NCBI GenBank assembly: GCA_030278955.1
Contig: JAOANR010000012.1
Location: 248,001-312,000 of the forward strand
Length of the DNA: 64,000 nt
Direction of reading: 5' to 3'
Source: Hygrophila difformis
Lineage: Eukaryota; Streptophyta; Magnoliopsida; Lamiales; Acanthaceae
Below the pieces are notes generated by a model. It ran no database searches, was not told the DNA's origin, and saw nothing but the letters and a program-made list of their open reading frames with translations. The position numbers and the translations under genes are program-made. This document shows, piece by piece, positions 1 through 10,525 of the stretch; position 1 is the stretch's first letter, and each line of letters opens with the position of its first letter.

Positions 1-1099
1 TTCGGTTTGAATTCCCAAAGGTCGAGTTTTAGGCGAGTTTTTGAAATTGAACGAAAATAGGGTTTTTGAAAATCGATTTTTGTTACGGGTATAGATCTCG
101 AGTTTTAAACAACAATAAACCACAAAAATTTGTGAGTAAGGTCTTAACTTACTTAGTTAGAGATTTGGGTCGCTGGAATGGGTTTCCGGACGTCCTAAGG
201 TCGCGACGAACGACCAACTTCTCCGATCGTTTTTTGTTCGTTTTCCGACGTAAAATCGTAGTAAAGGAAAAGGGTTAGATTTCAAGTTTGTAAGTGGTAT
301 GGACGAACTAAAACATTATACCATAGCTTACCAAGAGTCTAGAAGGCAGGGCTTGGTTCCTTTTGCCTCGTTGTCGCCGGAATGCTCGCCGGAAAGTGGA
401 TTCGGAGGGATTTTGACTTGGAGAGGAAGAATGGAGGGGAGGCTTGAGTGTTTCTGTGAGTTATGGGGATTTGGACGTCCCATTACCGTCCTATAGCCTT
501 CCCTAAGGCTGGGATTCGGTTGCCATGGTTAGGGGTTGAATTTTTGGCAAGGAAATCGGCATGAAAGGAAAGTTTACACCTTCAGCACCTCTGGCGCGCT
601 GGTGACGCGCACCTACGCCTTTGCCTGCGCGGAGCACGCGTGGCCAGACCTGGAGTCGCGACTCCGCCTTCCGCGCGGTGGCCGCGCGGCGGCGCGCGGC
701 GAGCGCGGGCCGGCCGGATCGGCGGTCCGCGTGTTCCGTCGGGTCTTTTCTTGCTTTCCTCTATCGGTTTTCTACCCTCTACGTGTTAGCTCGACTCCTC
801 GGGTCGTCTCCAGTTCGGGGTCTTTACCTTAAACTTGTTACGAGTTCGGCTTATCGCTCGTAACATTTCCGTGCCCTAATTAGTCTAGTCTAAATTAGTT
901 CCAACTCCTCCTATCGTCCTTGCGATCGATCTTGTGATTTATTTCGTGATTCATTGTGTGATTTATTTTGTGATTTATTTTATGATTTATTTTGTGACTG
1001 AACTTAGAAATTAGTTCCAAGCTGCCTACGTACTCTGTGAAGGGATCAAGTCATGACTAGTTCAAAACAATTTGAATTTATTTTTCTCGGGTGTTACAG
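1..1099 (-). repeat. Remnant of a Ty3/gypsy LTR-retrotransposon, cut by the window start
   Basis: Positions about 985-1075 resemble 37455-37535, the untranslated stretch next to the 3' LTR of the Tekay element. Both carry 'gtgactgaacttaga' followed by 'aagctgcctacgta'. The GC-rich block at 590-720 has the same character as the GC-rich core of the Tekay LTRs (31020-31140), and the segment ends with 'gggtgttacag', like a Tekay LTR end. No protein motif is visible. I read it as part of an LTR plus adjacent internal sequence of a related, older element. The left boundary lies outside the window and the right one is uncertain. Confidence 0.45.
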
Positions 1100-2810
1100 T
1101 GAATTGCACATCTACTTTGGATCTTAGAACTTGCTTTTATTTATCTTGTCAAGATCGAGCATAATGCTTAAGTTTGAGAAATGAATGAGGCACGTAGTGA
1201 ACCCTTTTATTTGGCCTTCTTTTGATTTTCCTACCCGAAAATTATCCCTTTAGGATTAACCACGTTGAGCCTTAGCCTGTTTCTTTGTAACCTACAGTAT
1301 TATTACCCAAATCCTTTTCATTGATAGCCTTCATCATTTGAACCCGGGCAAGAATTCATGGCAATTAATAAATAAATTGAGATTGAAAAAAAAAACAAGA
1401 AGAAAGAAAAAAAAAGAAAGCAAAAATAAGTGGGAAATTTATTCATTCAAAAAAAAAATACTATCCCACATGTGTTGATTTGTTGATTGCAAGTGTTTGT
1501 AAATAGTTGATATTGTTTGTAAATAGTTGTTTCTAATGATCTCAAATAAAATTGCCATGAATTGAGATGTGATTCTATTGCAAGCTTATGAGTGACAGGT
1601 GATATTGTGATTATGTGTGCATTATACCAAATCTTGAGAGCTTGTGCGAAATTTCCGATTTTACACATAAAGGTGAGATTCAATTTTATGCCCAATCCGT
1701 TGAGTCTAAAGAAGTAATTTGAAATCATTGGACAATACATTCTTTGCATTAATAGTTCCATGAGATTTGAAATCAAGAATGCATGAAATATCATCGTTTT
1801 ATCGGTATCACTTTACACTGCACGATTGCTTTAAATGATAGTCACTGTACAATCCTAAGATAGTTTTTGTATGATCTTCAAAGTGAATTTCTGGAATGTA
1901 TTAGAGGCCGAAAATTAGACTCAGTTTTGCGCTACGCTTGGGACCGTTCGGGGACGAACGGTATTAAATGTGATGATGTTGATAAGGTCAAAAATTGACC
2001 GTATTCTTCATCTATTTTCGGCCCCCATTTTAAAATTTTTGGGTCAATTTTGATCACATTTGATAGCAAATAATCAAATTGTAATAGAAAAATAAAATTT
2101 TGTTTTTAAAAATAGTTTAGGACATTATTTTAATTTTTAGTGTAAATTTGTGTAAAATGAGTTATTTTTGTTATATTTTTAGTGTAAATTAAATTGTAAA
2201 TATTATTGTTTATATCCCATAGTTTGTATTATTTTAGTTATTTTATACTTGTACATAGATTCTTTTATTCTTCAATTCTTTTCTAATGGGATCGGATTTG
2301 CTTAGAATTTTAGCATAGATTTATAATAGATTTAGTTTCATAATGTGCATAATAATCTTTAGGATAGTTTTTTTTTTCTTTTTTGTACTTGTACAATATA
2401 GAATTGTTAATCTTGTTAAAATCTTCTTTTTCATAATGTATAGTTTAGTATGTAATTCTTTTGTTTAGTGTTATATTAGCTCAATAAAATTCTTTTTTTA
2501 AATAATTTGACTAATTTGGCCAAGAATACTTCATTATTTTGGCTCCAGTAGTTGAAAGTGTGATATAGCAAGCAAAAAAAAAAAAAAAAAAGCGGCAAGA
2601 GACAACACCTCTGAAACGTGCCCGCCTTTTTACAGATACAATTAATACCTTGCAGTAATGCTTTTGTCCTTTTCAGTTAGCAAGCAAACATATTATACAT
2701 TTCCAATTTCTTTCATTTTATCTTCGACCAATCAAAATTCGACACACACTTCTATCCTTTTGGTTTCAAATCAATGTTACAGTTCATTTGTTTTATTTGT
2801 CTGTCTTCCT
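1100..2810. other. AT-rich intergenic stretch without a recognisable gene
   Basis: No open frame here resembles a known protein. The stretch has A-rich tracts (1386-1425, and an A run at 2573-2591) and generally high AT content. Nothing I can name is present. Confidence 0.3.
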
Positions 2811-2811
2811 T

Positions 2812-3204
2812 CATCTCCAACCCACACCTTAATTTTACAGTTACACTATCTCTATTTTATAATTTTTCACTATAATTTTTCACTATCCCTTCCCAACTCA
2901 CAACTCTAAATTTCCCTCCACAATAAAATATTCCATTTTAATAGAAGAAAGAAAATAATTCAAAAAAAATAAAAAATATTTTACAAGAAAAAATAAAACA
3001 AAAATAAAAACAAAATCACATAATAAAGTAAATAAAACATAAAAAAAAGAAAAAAAAAAAAGAAAAGGAGTAGCGGGATGACCAGTGCACTGTTCGGGAA
3101 ATGGCGTTCCGGCCGCCATTTTTGCGGGCGCGTTGAAGCGCCTGCAATAGCCACTTTCCCCTCCAACGCCAAAATGGCGTTGCGTTGGAGGTGGTCTAAC
3201 CCTA
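2812..3204. repeat. Possible decayed Tourist/Harbinger-type MITE
   Basis: The left end 'catctccaaccca' and right end 'ttggaggtggtctaa' are roughly inverted, like PIF/Harbinger MITE ends. The interior shares 'aactctaaatttccctc' with the clearer Harbinger MITE at 20165-20918. I could not find a matching 3-bp TSD at both ends, so the boundaries are tentative. Confidence 0.25.
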
Positions 3205-3827
3205 AAATTCCCGCAGCCCCTCTTCCTGCCAAGAATACATTTACAACACATTTCAGATTAGGGCAGAAAAGAGGAAAAGGGAGGAGCTCCGTTGCTTCAC
3301 TTTACAGAGAGTAAAAGAGTGCGAGAGAGAGCTGCGGCCATGGCGAGGAGCTGTTGGAGGTGCTGCTGGACAGAGCGCAGCAACAGAGAGATGGTGATGT
3401 TTGACAGAGGCTTTGGAGACGGCGCAACGCGATGGGAGTGGCCGTCGATGGCCGTGGTGGTGGCCCTGTGGTGGTTTCGGTGATGATTGATGTGCCAGTA
3501 GTGGTGAGTGCCGTTGGAGGGCGGACAAGAGCAGCCAGGTTCTGGAGGAGCTAGGACGATGAGACCGGCGGATGATGAGATGGCTAAGCAGCGAGCAGAG
3601 CTGCAATGGTGTTGGTGAGGCTGACGGAGGAGTTCCAAAGATCTTGTAGCCGCCGGAGATGGTGCTGGACTGTGGAGATGCGGATGGCAGCAGCGCGCAG
3701 CTGACGGAGGAGTTCCAGAGACTTGCAGCGCCGGAAATGGAGTACTTGAGCGGTGGTGGTGCAGCGGTGGAACCGACACGGACGGTCCAATTCCTTTTAT
3801 TCATTTCTTGTTTCTTGTAATTCATTG
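3205..3827. other. Unassigned flank of the hAT insertion
   Basis: This stretch is moderately GC-rich and has open frames on both strands, none resembling a known protein. The phrase 'ctgacggaggagttcca' occurs twice (about 3620 and 3701), so it includes a short duplication. Once the hAT element is removed it is contiguous with the sequence from 10545 onward. It could be the 5' region of the broken phosphoglucomutase locus, but no first exon is recognisable. Confidence 0.2.
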
Positions 3828-3843
3828 TTTGCTTTTAGGGGTG

Positions 3844-4135
3844 GCAAAACACGGCATACCGAAATACCGATACCGTACCGTACCGAAATTTTCGGTATGA
3901 GTAAAAACCATACCGATACCGATACTGAAAATTTCGGCATACCGAAAATCGGTATACCGAAAATTTCGGTATCCTTTAATATATACCGTTACCAACCGAA
4001 AATTATACCGTACCGAATTTTCGGTTTATACCGAAAAATACCGAAAACTTGACATACCGAAAATCGTTACATACTGTTACATATCGGCATCCCGAACCAT
4101 ACCGAAAAAAAAAAAGCAATACCATGAGTACCGAA
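3844..4135. repeat. Left subterminal taccg/cggta repeat block of the hAT element
   Basis: Dense short repeats of 'ataccg', 'taccgaaa' and their complement 'ttcggtat' occur through this interval. They probably act as transposase-binding sites, and the dyads could form hairpins. Confidence 0.7.
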
Positions 4136-4840
4136 AAAAATTACATAAACTTGCGCAAACTTCAATTTGCATCTTCAGCCTAACCTCTTCTTTGAGCCTT
4201 GAAACTGTCAAACACAAAATCAATTTACAGCATTACATCAATAATAAGCATGCCCCACTATATTTCGTTCAAATATAAATAGGATACGTCTCAAAATATA
4301 GAGGATTTAATAAAAATTACTATGTGTTGAAACGGTGGGTAGATTAATTTTCAGAATCAATTTTTATTTTTGAATTATAGCTAATGTAGTAGTATAATAC
4401 TCCTAATAGAAGAGATTGTTTATTTATCAAATATGTATATTTCATCAGCATTTTGAAACAACATTACAGTAAAGAAGAATTTGAAATGTTGTTACGCCAA
4501 TTTAACCACCTCAAAAGCTCCAAAAGCTCAAGATTTTATGACAAGTTGTGATATGCAAATTAAAGCAAAACAGATAGTATAGATATAACAACTACAAATA
4601 TTAAGGCAAAAGTAATATGAAATTCCCAAATATATTAGGATCCCAGCAGACCCAGATTCGACATTCTTATTTAAAATCCACCGGCCACCGCTACTACTTT
4701 GAAGTTGGAACCATGTCTGAACCACATTAAGACACACAGAGACCCTAGCTGCTACACTACATGAGCCCATTAATACTAATGTTATAGATTTGATGAGTCA
4801 TGACTTACATAATATGAGATGGATTCCAGTGTAAGGTGTT
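4136..4840. other. Left interior of the hAT element
   Basis: AT-rich sequence with no recognisable protein or RNA. It ends at the copia insertion point. Confidence 0.35.
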
Positions 4841-4975
4841 TGTGAAGATGTTTTTCATCCAATTAAACAAAACAAAGGTAATTACAAGATATATATACAC
4901 TTCCTAATGGGCCATAGGGAAGCAGCCCAATATACTCTAAACAACCCAACTAAACTACACAACATAATTCTAACA
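4841..4975 (-). repeat. Copia 3' LTR (135 bp)
   Basis: This is the left-hand copy of the LTR. The purine tract just inside it, 'cttgagggggag' read on the minus strand (about 4976-4987), is the expected primer for plus-strand synthesis and overlaps the stop codon of the polyprotein. Confidence 0.92.
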
Positions 4976-4982
4976 CTCCCCC

Positions 4983-7900
4983 TCAAGCTGGAGCATATAA
5001 GTCATATGATCCAAGCTTGTTACAAATGTATCGAATACGAGGTCCCCGAAGGGATTTAGTCAGAATATCAGCTAACTGATCATTGGAAGGAATGTAACTC
5101 GTAGCGATACATCCAGATAACACTTTCTCGCGGATGTAGTGACAATCTACTTCAATATGTTTAGTTCGTTCATGAAACACTGGATTGGAGGCAATATGTA
5201 TGGCAGCTTGGTTATCACAAAATAGCTTCATTTGAGACACATCAATGACCTTCAATTCATGGAGCAACTGTTTTACCCAAACTAATTCTTGAGCTGCCAA
5301 AGCCATAGCTCGATACTCTGCTTCAGCAGTAGATCGTGACACAACACCTTGCTTTTTGCTCTTCCAAGACACTACATTACCCCCTACAAAGACGCAATAC
5401 CCAGAGGTAGACCGCCTATCAGTAGGAGACCCTGCCCAATCAGCATCCGAGTACCCAATCACTTCAGTATGCCCATGATTGGTATATAACAGACCATTAC
5501 CAGGTGATCCCTTAATGTACCTCAAGATACGCATAACTGCAGTCCAATGAGCAGTACATGGAGATTCCAAGAACTGGCTTACCACACTAACAGCAAAAGA
5601 AATATCTGGCCGAGTGAGTGTAAGGTAGTTAAGCTTACCCACCAATCTCCTATAACTGCCCGCATCAGCAAGAGGCTCCCCCTGACCAGGAAGTAGTTTA
5701 GAGTTAGGATCCATTGGAGAATCAACTGGTTTACAATTGGTCATTCCAGTTTCTTCTAAGATATCCAAGGCATATTTTCGTTGAGAAATAACGATTCCAC
5801 AACTAGATTGTGCAACCTCAATGCCAAGAAAATATTTGAGAGGACCTAAATCTTTAGTTTGAAAGTGCTTGTGGAGATATTCTTTCAATCGAGTAATCCC
5901 TTCTAGATCATCCCCAGTGATAACAATATCATCAACGTAGACAAGAAGGAGTAGGCACTGTCCCGAAGAATTATGTTGATAAAAAACAGAGTAATCTTTA
6001 ACACTTCGAGTCAATCCAAATTCTTGTACCACGGAACTAAATCGTCCAAACCAAGCACGTGGAGATTGCTTTAAGCCATATAAAGACCGACGGAGTCTGC
6101 AGACCAAATTAGACTCCCCCTGCGCAACAAAACCTGGTGGTTGCGCCATATAAACCTCTTCATGTAGATCGCCATGAAGGAATGCGTTCTTAATATCAAG
6201 CTGGTGGAGTGACCATGAATAAGTAGCAGCCAAAGATAAGAACAACCGAACAGAGGGCATTTTAGCAACCGGCGAAAAAGTCTCCGTATAATCCTCACCA
6301 TAGACCTGTGTAAACCCCTTGGCAACCAATCTTGCCTTAAGGCGATCAACTTGGCCATCAGGGCCAACTTTAACAGCATAAATCCACCTGCAATCAACCA
6401 CAGACTTGCCCTGAGGCAATGGAACTAACTCCCACGTACCTGAACCATCCAAGGCAGCCATCTCATCTAGCATTGCTTGGCGCCACCCAGGGTGAGAAAG
6501 TGCTTCACGAAGAGACTTAGGAAGGGGAACTGAAGACACATTAGATAGAAGAGCACAATAGGAAGGGGAAAGACGATGATAACTAAGGCAGTTATAAATA
6601 GGATGAGGATTACGAGTCGTACGATTACCTTTGCGAAGGGCAAGAGGCTGATCATCAACGGAAGCAGGAATCGCAGACGGAGAAGAGACCGGAGACGAAC
6701 GTGAGTCATCAGAAGCACCATCCATGTTAGTGGGAGTGGGAATGGTGGAAGGTTTGGGACGGCGACGATAGACCTGCAATGGTTGAGGTTGTGGGGACTC
6801 TGAGGGAACATCTAAATCAATAGTTAAAGATGGGATAGGTAAGACATCAGAGACACAAGGAGGAGAGGAATGAGAGTAAAACGGAGTGGACTCGAAAAAA
6901 GTGACATCAGCAGAAAAGTAATAACGACGAGTGTCTCGGGAATAACACTTATAGCCCTTTTGAAGGCGAGAATACCCAAGGAAGACACACTTAAGAGACT
7001 TAGGAGCAAATTTATCCCGATTTGGAGAGTGATCTTGGACAAAACATGTACAACCAAAAACCCGAAGAGGTAGATGATAAAGAGGGTCATGAGGAAATAA
7101 CAATTGATGAGGAATTTTACCTTGAAGAACAGATGAGGGCATGCGATTGATTAAGTAACAAGCGGTAAGTACAGCGTCAGCCCAAAAAGACAATGGAACA
7201 TGATGATGGATGACAAGTGTGCGAGCAGTTTCAATGAGATGACGATTCTTGCGCTCAGCAACACCATTTTGTTGGGGTGTGTATGCACAAGAAGAATGGT
7301 GTAATATCCCATGAGATGAGAGAAAACGGGTCATAGAATCAGAGAAATACTCTGGAGCATTATCACTACGCAACACTTTAATAGGAACCCCAAATTGTGT
7401 GTGAATTTCATTATAAAACTCCTCAAAAATAGAGAAAATCTCAGACCGATTTTTCATAAGATAGACCCAAGTACACCGAGAGAAATCATCAACAAATGTA
7501 ACGAAATAACGAAAACCAAACACAGACTGAGTTCGACTCGGACCCCATATGTCAGAATGAACTAAACCAAAAGGTACATCGACTCTATTATTGACTTGCT
7601 TAGGGAACGAAGTACGAGACTGTTTCCCAAGCTGACAGGACTCACAAGAGAAAGACGACAAGTGCGACAAATTGGGGACAAGACTTTGTAACTTGGACAG
7701 ACACGGGTGGCCCAAACGTTGGTGAAGGAGTTCTGGAGAGATGGTGGATGAGCACACAACGGAAGGATAAGTGTGAATTGATGGAAGGTGAAGATGGTAA
7801 AGCCCATGTAACTCACGTCCGGCGCCAATCACCTGTCCCGTGCTGCGATCCTGGATAGAGAAAGAATCAGCGTCAAATGTGATAGAACAATTTAAGGACT

Positions 7901-9095
7901 GTGTGAGCTTACTTACAGAAAGAAGACTAAAGGGACAATTAGGAACATATAGGACAGAATCAAGAGACATGTTTGGCAAAGGATGGGCACGACCGATGGC
8001 CTTTGCAGAGGCTTGAGAGCCATTAGCCATTGTAACAGAAGGTAAAGGACAAGAAGAATTTAAATGTGAGAAAAGACGAGGGTTACCAGAGACATGATCA
8101 GAAGCACCTGAATCAATAACCCAAGGGCTTACTGGGACAGATTGGGAGAAGCAAGCAACACTATTTCCCGAGTGAGCAACCTCGTCAATAGTAGATGAAG
8201 ATGGCTGCTTTGAGGCTTGGTATGCGAGATAGTCTTCGTAATCCTTCCCTGTCAACATTAAAGACTGGTTGCTAGATGTATTGGGAGAAGTATCTGTGTG
8301 AGCAACATTAACATTTGCACGAGGAGATCGGCCATGTAACTTGTAACACCGTTCACGAACATGGCCCAACTTGTTACAATAAGAACAGCGAGGGCGATTG
8401 GCGCTATTGCGAAAGCCTCCATGAGGAATAGTTCCACCTTTGTGGATCTGTGGTGCAGTAGAAAGTAATGCCGATCGATCATTCGGGGATGATGCTGTTA
8501 AGGAGGAAACACGAAGAAGCCGAGAGTACACATCCTCAAGTGTTGGAATCGAAGAGCTAGACAAAAGTTGATCACGAACTGCACTCAAATCAGGTCCCAA
8601 AGTAGCTAGGGCACACACCATAAAAAATTTATCTCTTTGGGCAAGTTCGTCAGAGGCATTCTTGCCAGGAGGTAAAACAGAATTAAACTCTGCTTTAATG
8701 GATGAGAGTTTACCCAAAAATTCAGGGATAGGCAGGCCGGATTGACGAAGATCCAACAAATTTGATACGGTTGAATAAAGGCGCTGGATATCATTGGTGT
8801 AAAGAATTTCTGCCTGTTTCCATAGCTCACAGCAAGTGGTGAAATTAGTAAAAATAGGATGCAGAGAGGGAGCAATGGATTGCCACATAAGACTACACAA
8901 CAAAGCATCTGCTTTCACCCATGCAGTTTTTTCTTTGTCGTCAATTTGAGCTGCTGAAGTGGTGAGATGATCGGACAAACCTTGTCCCATACACCACATG
9001 CGGACAGCCCTTGCCCATGATGAATAATTGATTCCACCCATCAATTTTTCTGTGGCAATAGCCGGAGAGGGTGATAATGTGCCAGAAAAAGACAT
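4983..9095 (-). CDS. Copia gag-pol polyprotein, complete (1370 codons)
   Basis: A single uninterrupted frame encodes all products of a Ty1/copia element. In order: a Gag domain (roughly residues 1-230); a CCHC zinc knuckle, CSYCNKLGHVRERC (237-250), for RNA binding; an aspartic protease with the DSGAS motif near 328; an integrase with the HHCC finger starting in LHQRLGH and ending CESCQLGK, followed by the core with HSDIWGP, RSDNAPE and QQNGVAERKNR; a reverse transcriptase with YVDDIVITG; and a C-terminal RNase H with GYSDADWAGS and STAEAEYRA. Gag, protease, integrase, RT, RNase H is the copia order. Every catalytic motif I looked for is present. The frame ends in the polypurine tract, a few bases from the 3' LTR. 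The first methionine at 9095 begins a normal Gag N-terminus, which supports this start. The lineage within copia is not assigned. Confidence 0.95.
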   Translation of the reverse strand: MSFSGTLSPSPAIATEKLMGGINYSSWARAVRMWCMGQGLSDHLTTSAAQIDDKEKTAWVKADALLCSLMWQSIAPSLHPIFTNFTTCCELWKQAEILYTNDIQRLYSTVSNLLDLRQSGLPIPEFLGKLSSIKAEFNSVLPPGKNASDELAQRDKFFMVCALATLGPDLSAVRDQLLSSSSIPTLEDVYSRLLRVSSLTASSPNDRSALLSTAPQIHKGGTIPHGGFRNSANRPRCSYCNKLGHVRERCYKLHGRSPRANVNVAHTDTSPNTSSNQSLMLTGKDYEDYLAYQASKQPSSSTIDEVAHSGNSVACFSQSVPVSPWVIDSGASDHVSGNPRLFSHLNSSCPLPSVTMANGSQASAKAIGRAHPLPNMSLDSVLYVPNCPFSLLSVSKLTQSLNCSITFDADSFSIQDRSTGQVIGAGRELHGLYHLHLPSIHTYPSVVCSSTISPELLHQRLGHPCLSKLQSLVPNLSHLSSFSCESCQLGKQSRTSFPKQVNNRVDVPFGLVHSDIWGPSRTQSVFGFRYFVTFVDDFSRCTWVYLMKNRSEIFSIFEEFYNEIHTQFGVPIKVLRSDNAPEYFSDSMTRFLSSHGILHHSSCAYTPQQNGVAERKNRHLIETARTLVIHHHVPLSFWADAVLTACYLINRMPSSVLQGKIPHQLLFPHDPLYHLPLRVFGCTCFVQDHSPNRDKFAPKSLKCVFLGYSRLQKGYKCYSRDTRRYYFSADVTFFESTPFYSHSSPPCVSDVLPIPSLTIDLDVPSESPQPQPLQVYRRRPKPSTIPTPTNMDGASDDSRSSPVSSPSAIPASVDDQPLALRKGNRTTRNPHPIYNCLSYHRLSPSYCALLSNVSSVPLPKSLREALSHPGWRQAMLDEMAALDGSGTWELVPLPQGKSVVDCRWIYAVKVGPDGQVDRLKARLVAKGFTQVYGEDYTETFSPVAKMPSVRLFLSLAATYSWSLHQLDIKNAFLHGDLHEEVYMAQPPGFVAQGESNLVCRLRRSLYGLKQSPRAWFGRFSSVVQEFGLTRSVKDYSVFYQHNSSGQCLLLLVYVDDIVITGDDLEGITRLKEYLHKHFQTKDLGPLKYFLGIEVAQSSCGIVISQRKYALDILEETGMTNCKPVDSPMDPNSKLLPGQGEPLADAGSYRRLVGKLNYLTLTRPDISFAVSVVSQFLESPCTAHWTAVMRILRYIKGSPGNGLLYTNHGHTEVIGYSDADWAGSPTDRRSTSGYCVFVGGNVVSWKSKKQGVVSRSTAEAEYRAMALAAQELVWVKQLLHELKVIDVSQMKLFCDNQAAIHIASNPVFHERTKHIEVDCHYIREKVLSGCIATSYIPSNDQLADILTKSLRGPRIRYICNKLGSYDLYAPA

Positions 9096-9695
9096 GCTAG
9101 GATTGTAGAGAGCTCGGGAAAAGTCCGAGCAAATTTGAAATCTGAAAGGGCAGATCTGAACAGATCTGAAAGGGCCGGAACTAGCGGCGGCGGCGGCTCA
9201 GAGAGGCGGCACGGTGGTGGCTCAGGGAGGCGGCAGTGGTGTGTATGCCGGCGGGAGCTGAGCACAGCAGAGAAACAGGAAGAGATTCAAAACTAAAAAA
9301 AAAAAACAGATGCAAAAAACTGTGAAACCCTAATGGCTGACTTTGCCAATGGCGGCGGTGGCGGCGGGCGACGGCGATGGTGGCGGCGGGCGACGGCGAT
9401 GCTGGCGGCAGGCCCTGCGAACTCCGGTGAGGCGTCGCGGCGAGTGCAGCAGCAGCGGTGGGCTTCCTCTTCGTGGGAGCGGCGGCGGCGCAGCAGCAGC
9501 TCCTGCAAACTCCGGCGAGCGAGGGCAACGAGCGCAGCAGCGGCGACGGCGAGCGCAGCAGCGGCGACGGCGAGCGCTGCAGCAGTTCGTGCGAGCGGTG
9601 GTGGCGGACTGTTCGAGCGAGGGCGGCGGCGGCGAGCAGCAAGGAATGGGCAGGCGGCGGCGGCGGCGGGCTGCGCGGTGGCGGGCGGCAGTCAG
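9096..9695 (-). other. GC-rich leader of the copia element
   Basis: This is the untranslated leader between the gag start and the captured exon. It contains long CGG/GGC-type runs (about 9180-9260 and 9330-9690) quite unlike the AT-rich surroundings. Several overlapping open frames here are compositional artefacts (poly-Gly/Arg/Ala). It may be a GC-rich 5' region captured together with the adjacent PABN exon. Confidence 0.5.
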
Positions 9696-9869
9696 ATGGA
9701 GGGCGACGTCGAGATGGCGGCCGCGGAGGGCGGAGCTGCGGAGCTGGATGAGATGAAGAAGAGACTGAAGGAGATGGAGGACGAAGCTGCCGCTCTCCGC
9801 GAAATGCAGGCGAGAGTCGAACAGGAGATGGGCGCCGTTCAAGCAGATCCGGCTACTGGTGCTAGTCAG
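9696..9869 (+). pseudogene. Captured first-exon fragment of a nuclear poly(A)-binding protein (PABN-type) gene
   Basis: On the plus strand, antisense to the host retrotransposon, the frame beginning at ATG 9696 reads MEGDVEMAAAEGG, then the acidic/basic coiled-coil segments ELDEMKKRLKEMEDEAA and ALREMQARVEQEMGAV. This is the characteristic helix that precedes the RNA-recognition domain in plant nuclear poly(A)-binding proteins (PABN, the PABPN1 family), which bind mRNA poly(A) tails in the nucleus. The similarity stops near 9869, before any RRM, about where an exon would end. The fragment lies between the copia primer site (9902-9913) and the gag start, hence inside the element, and is a transduplicated host exon. 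Whether it is transcribed is unknown. The identification rests on recalled family sequence. Confidence 0.72.
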
Positions 9870-9901
9870 ACTAAGTTAGGGTTAGGGTTTTTGGATATTG
9901 G

Positions 9902-9913
9902 GCTCTGATACCA
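9902..9913 (-). promoter_or_regulatory. Copia primer-binding site (tRNA-iMet type)
   Basis: On the minus strand the 5' LTR is followed at once by tggtatcagagc, the standard plant site complementary to the 3' end of initiator tRNA-Met. Confidence 0.92.
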
Positions 9914-10048
9914 TGTGAAGATGTTTTTCATCCAATTAAACAAAACAAAGGTAATTACAAGATATATATACACTTCCTAATGGGCCATAGGGAAGCAGCC
10001 CAGTATACTCTAAACAACCCAACTAAACTACACAACATAATTCTAACA
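9914..10048 (-). repeat. Copia 5' LTR (135 bp)
   Basis: Right-hand copy of the short LTR, with one difference from the 3' copy. It should carry the promoter for genomic RNA. Confidence 0.92.
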
Positions 10049-10373
10049 GTGTAGTTGTGGTAATCTGTTGTTGGATCGAACCAGGGATGAAACTATTGTT
10101 TGGGGGCTGACGGATCTTGGGTATGCACAAGCACAACCGATGGATTTGGAAGAGAATCGAGAAAGAGGCAAACTAGGGCAGAAAGAATTTGGAGGCTGGG
10201 GCGCACCGCATACTGCGTGAAGATGAAGAAGCAAACTAGGGCGAACAAGGAACTAATTGATACTGGAGAGTATTGGACTTGGGCTTTTTAAAAATATGGG
10301 CTTTATAAAAAGATGGGATTTAGTAGATGGGATATTAAAAATTTAAAATAATATTAAAATTAATATTTCAGTA
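10049..10373. other. Right interior of the hAT element
   Basis: The short open frames resemble nothing known. The stretch continues hAT sequence interrupted at 4840. Confidence 0.35.
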
Positions 10374-10525
10374 TAACGGCATACCGAAATGCCGAAAATT
10401 CCGAGAGCTCCATACCGATACCGTACCGATTTTTCGGCATACCTAAATTTCGGTATACCTAAATTTCGATATTTTTCGGTAATTTTCGATACGATAAGCT
10501 CGGTATACCGAGTTTTCGGTAAATT
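10374..10525. repeat. Right subterminal taccg/cggta repeat block of the hAT element
   Basis: The motifs ataccg, accgat and ttcggta recur, mirroring the left block in inverted orientation, just inside the right hAT end. Confidence 0.7.

Larger units (their letters stand above)
4841..10048 (-). mobile_element. Intact young Ty1/copia retrotransposon with short LTRs
   Basis: Two 135-bp LTRs beginning TGTGAAG and ending CTAACA (4841-4975 and 9914-10048) differ at only one base by eye, an A/G in 'agcccaatat' versus 'agcccagtat'. On the minus strand the order is 5' LTR (right copy), tRNA-Met primer site, an unusually GC-rich leader, one long gag-pol frame, a polypurine tract, then the 3' LTR. The flanks are gtgtt (4836-4840) and gtgta (10049-10053), a TSD with one mismatch. 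It lies inside the hAT element and is therefore younger. An unbroken polyprotein with near-identical LTRs suggests it may still be autonomous. Confidence 0.93.

Noticed and set aside
3253..3825. Minus-strand frame of 190 codons rich in His, Ser and Pro
   Set aside because: No domain or family resemblance, and overlapping frames of similar composition exist in other phases.
9333..9695. Long Gly/Arg/Ala-rich open frames in several phases on both strands
   Set aside because: They arise from CGG/GGC-rich composition. Only the PABN-like end of one of them shows real protein similarity.
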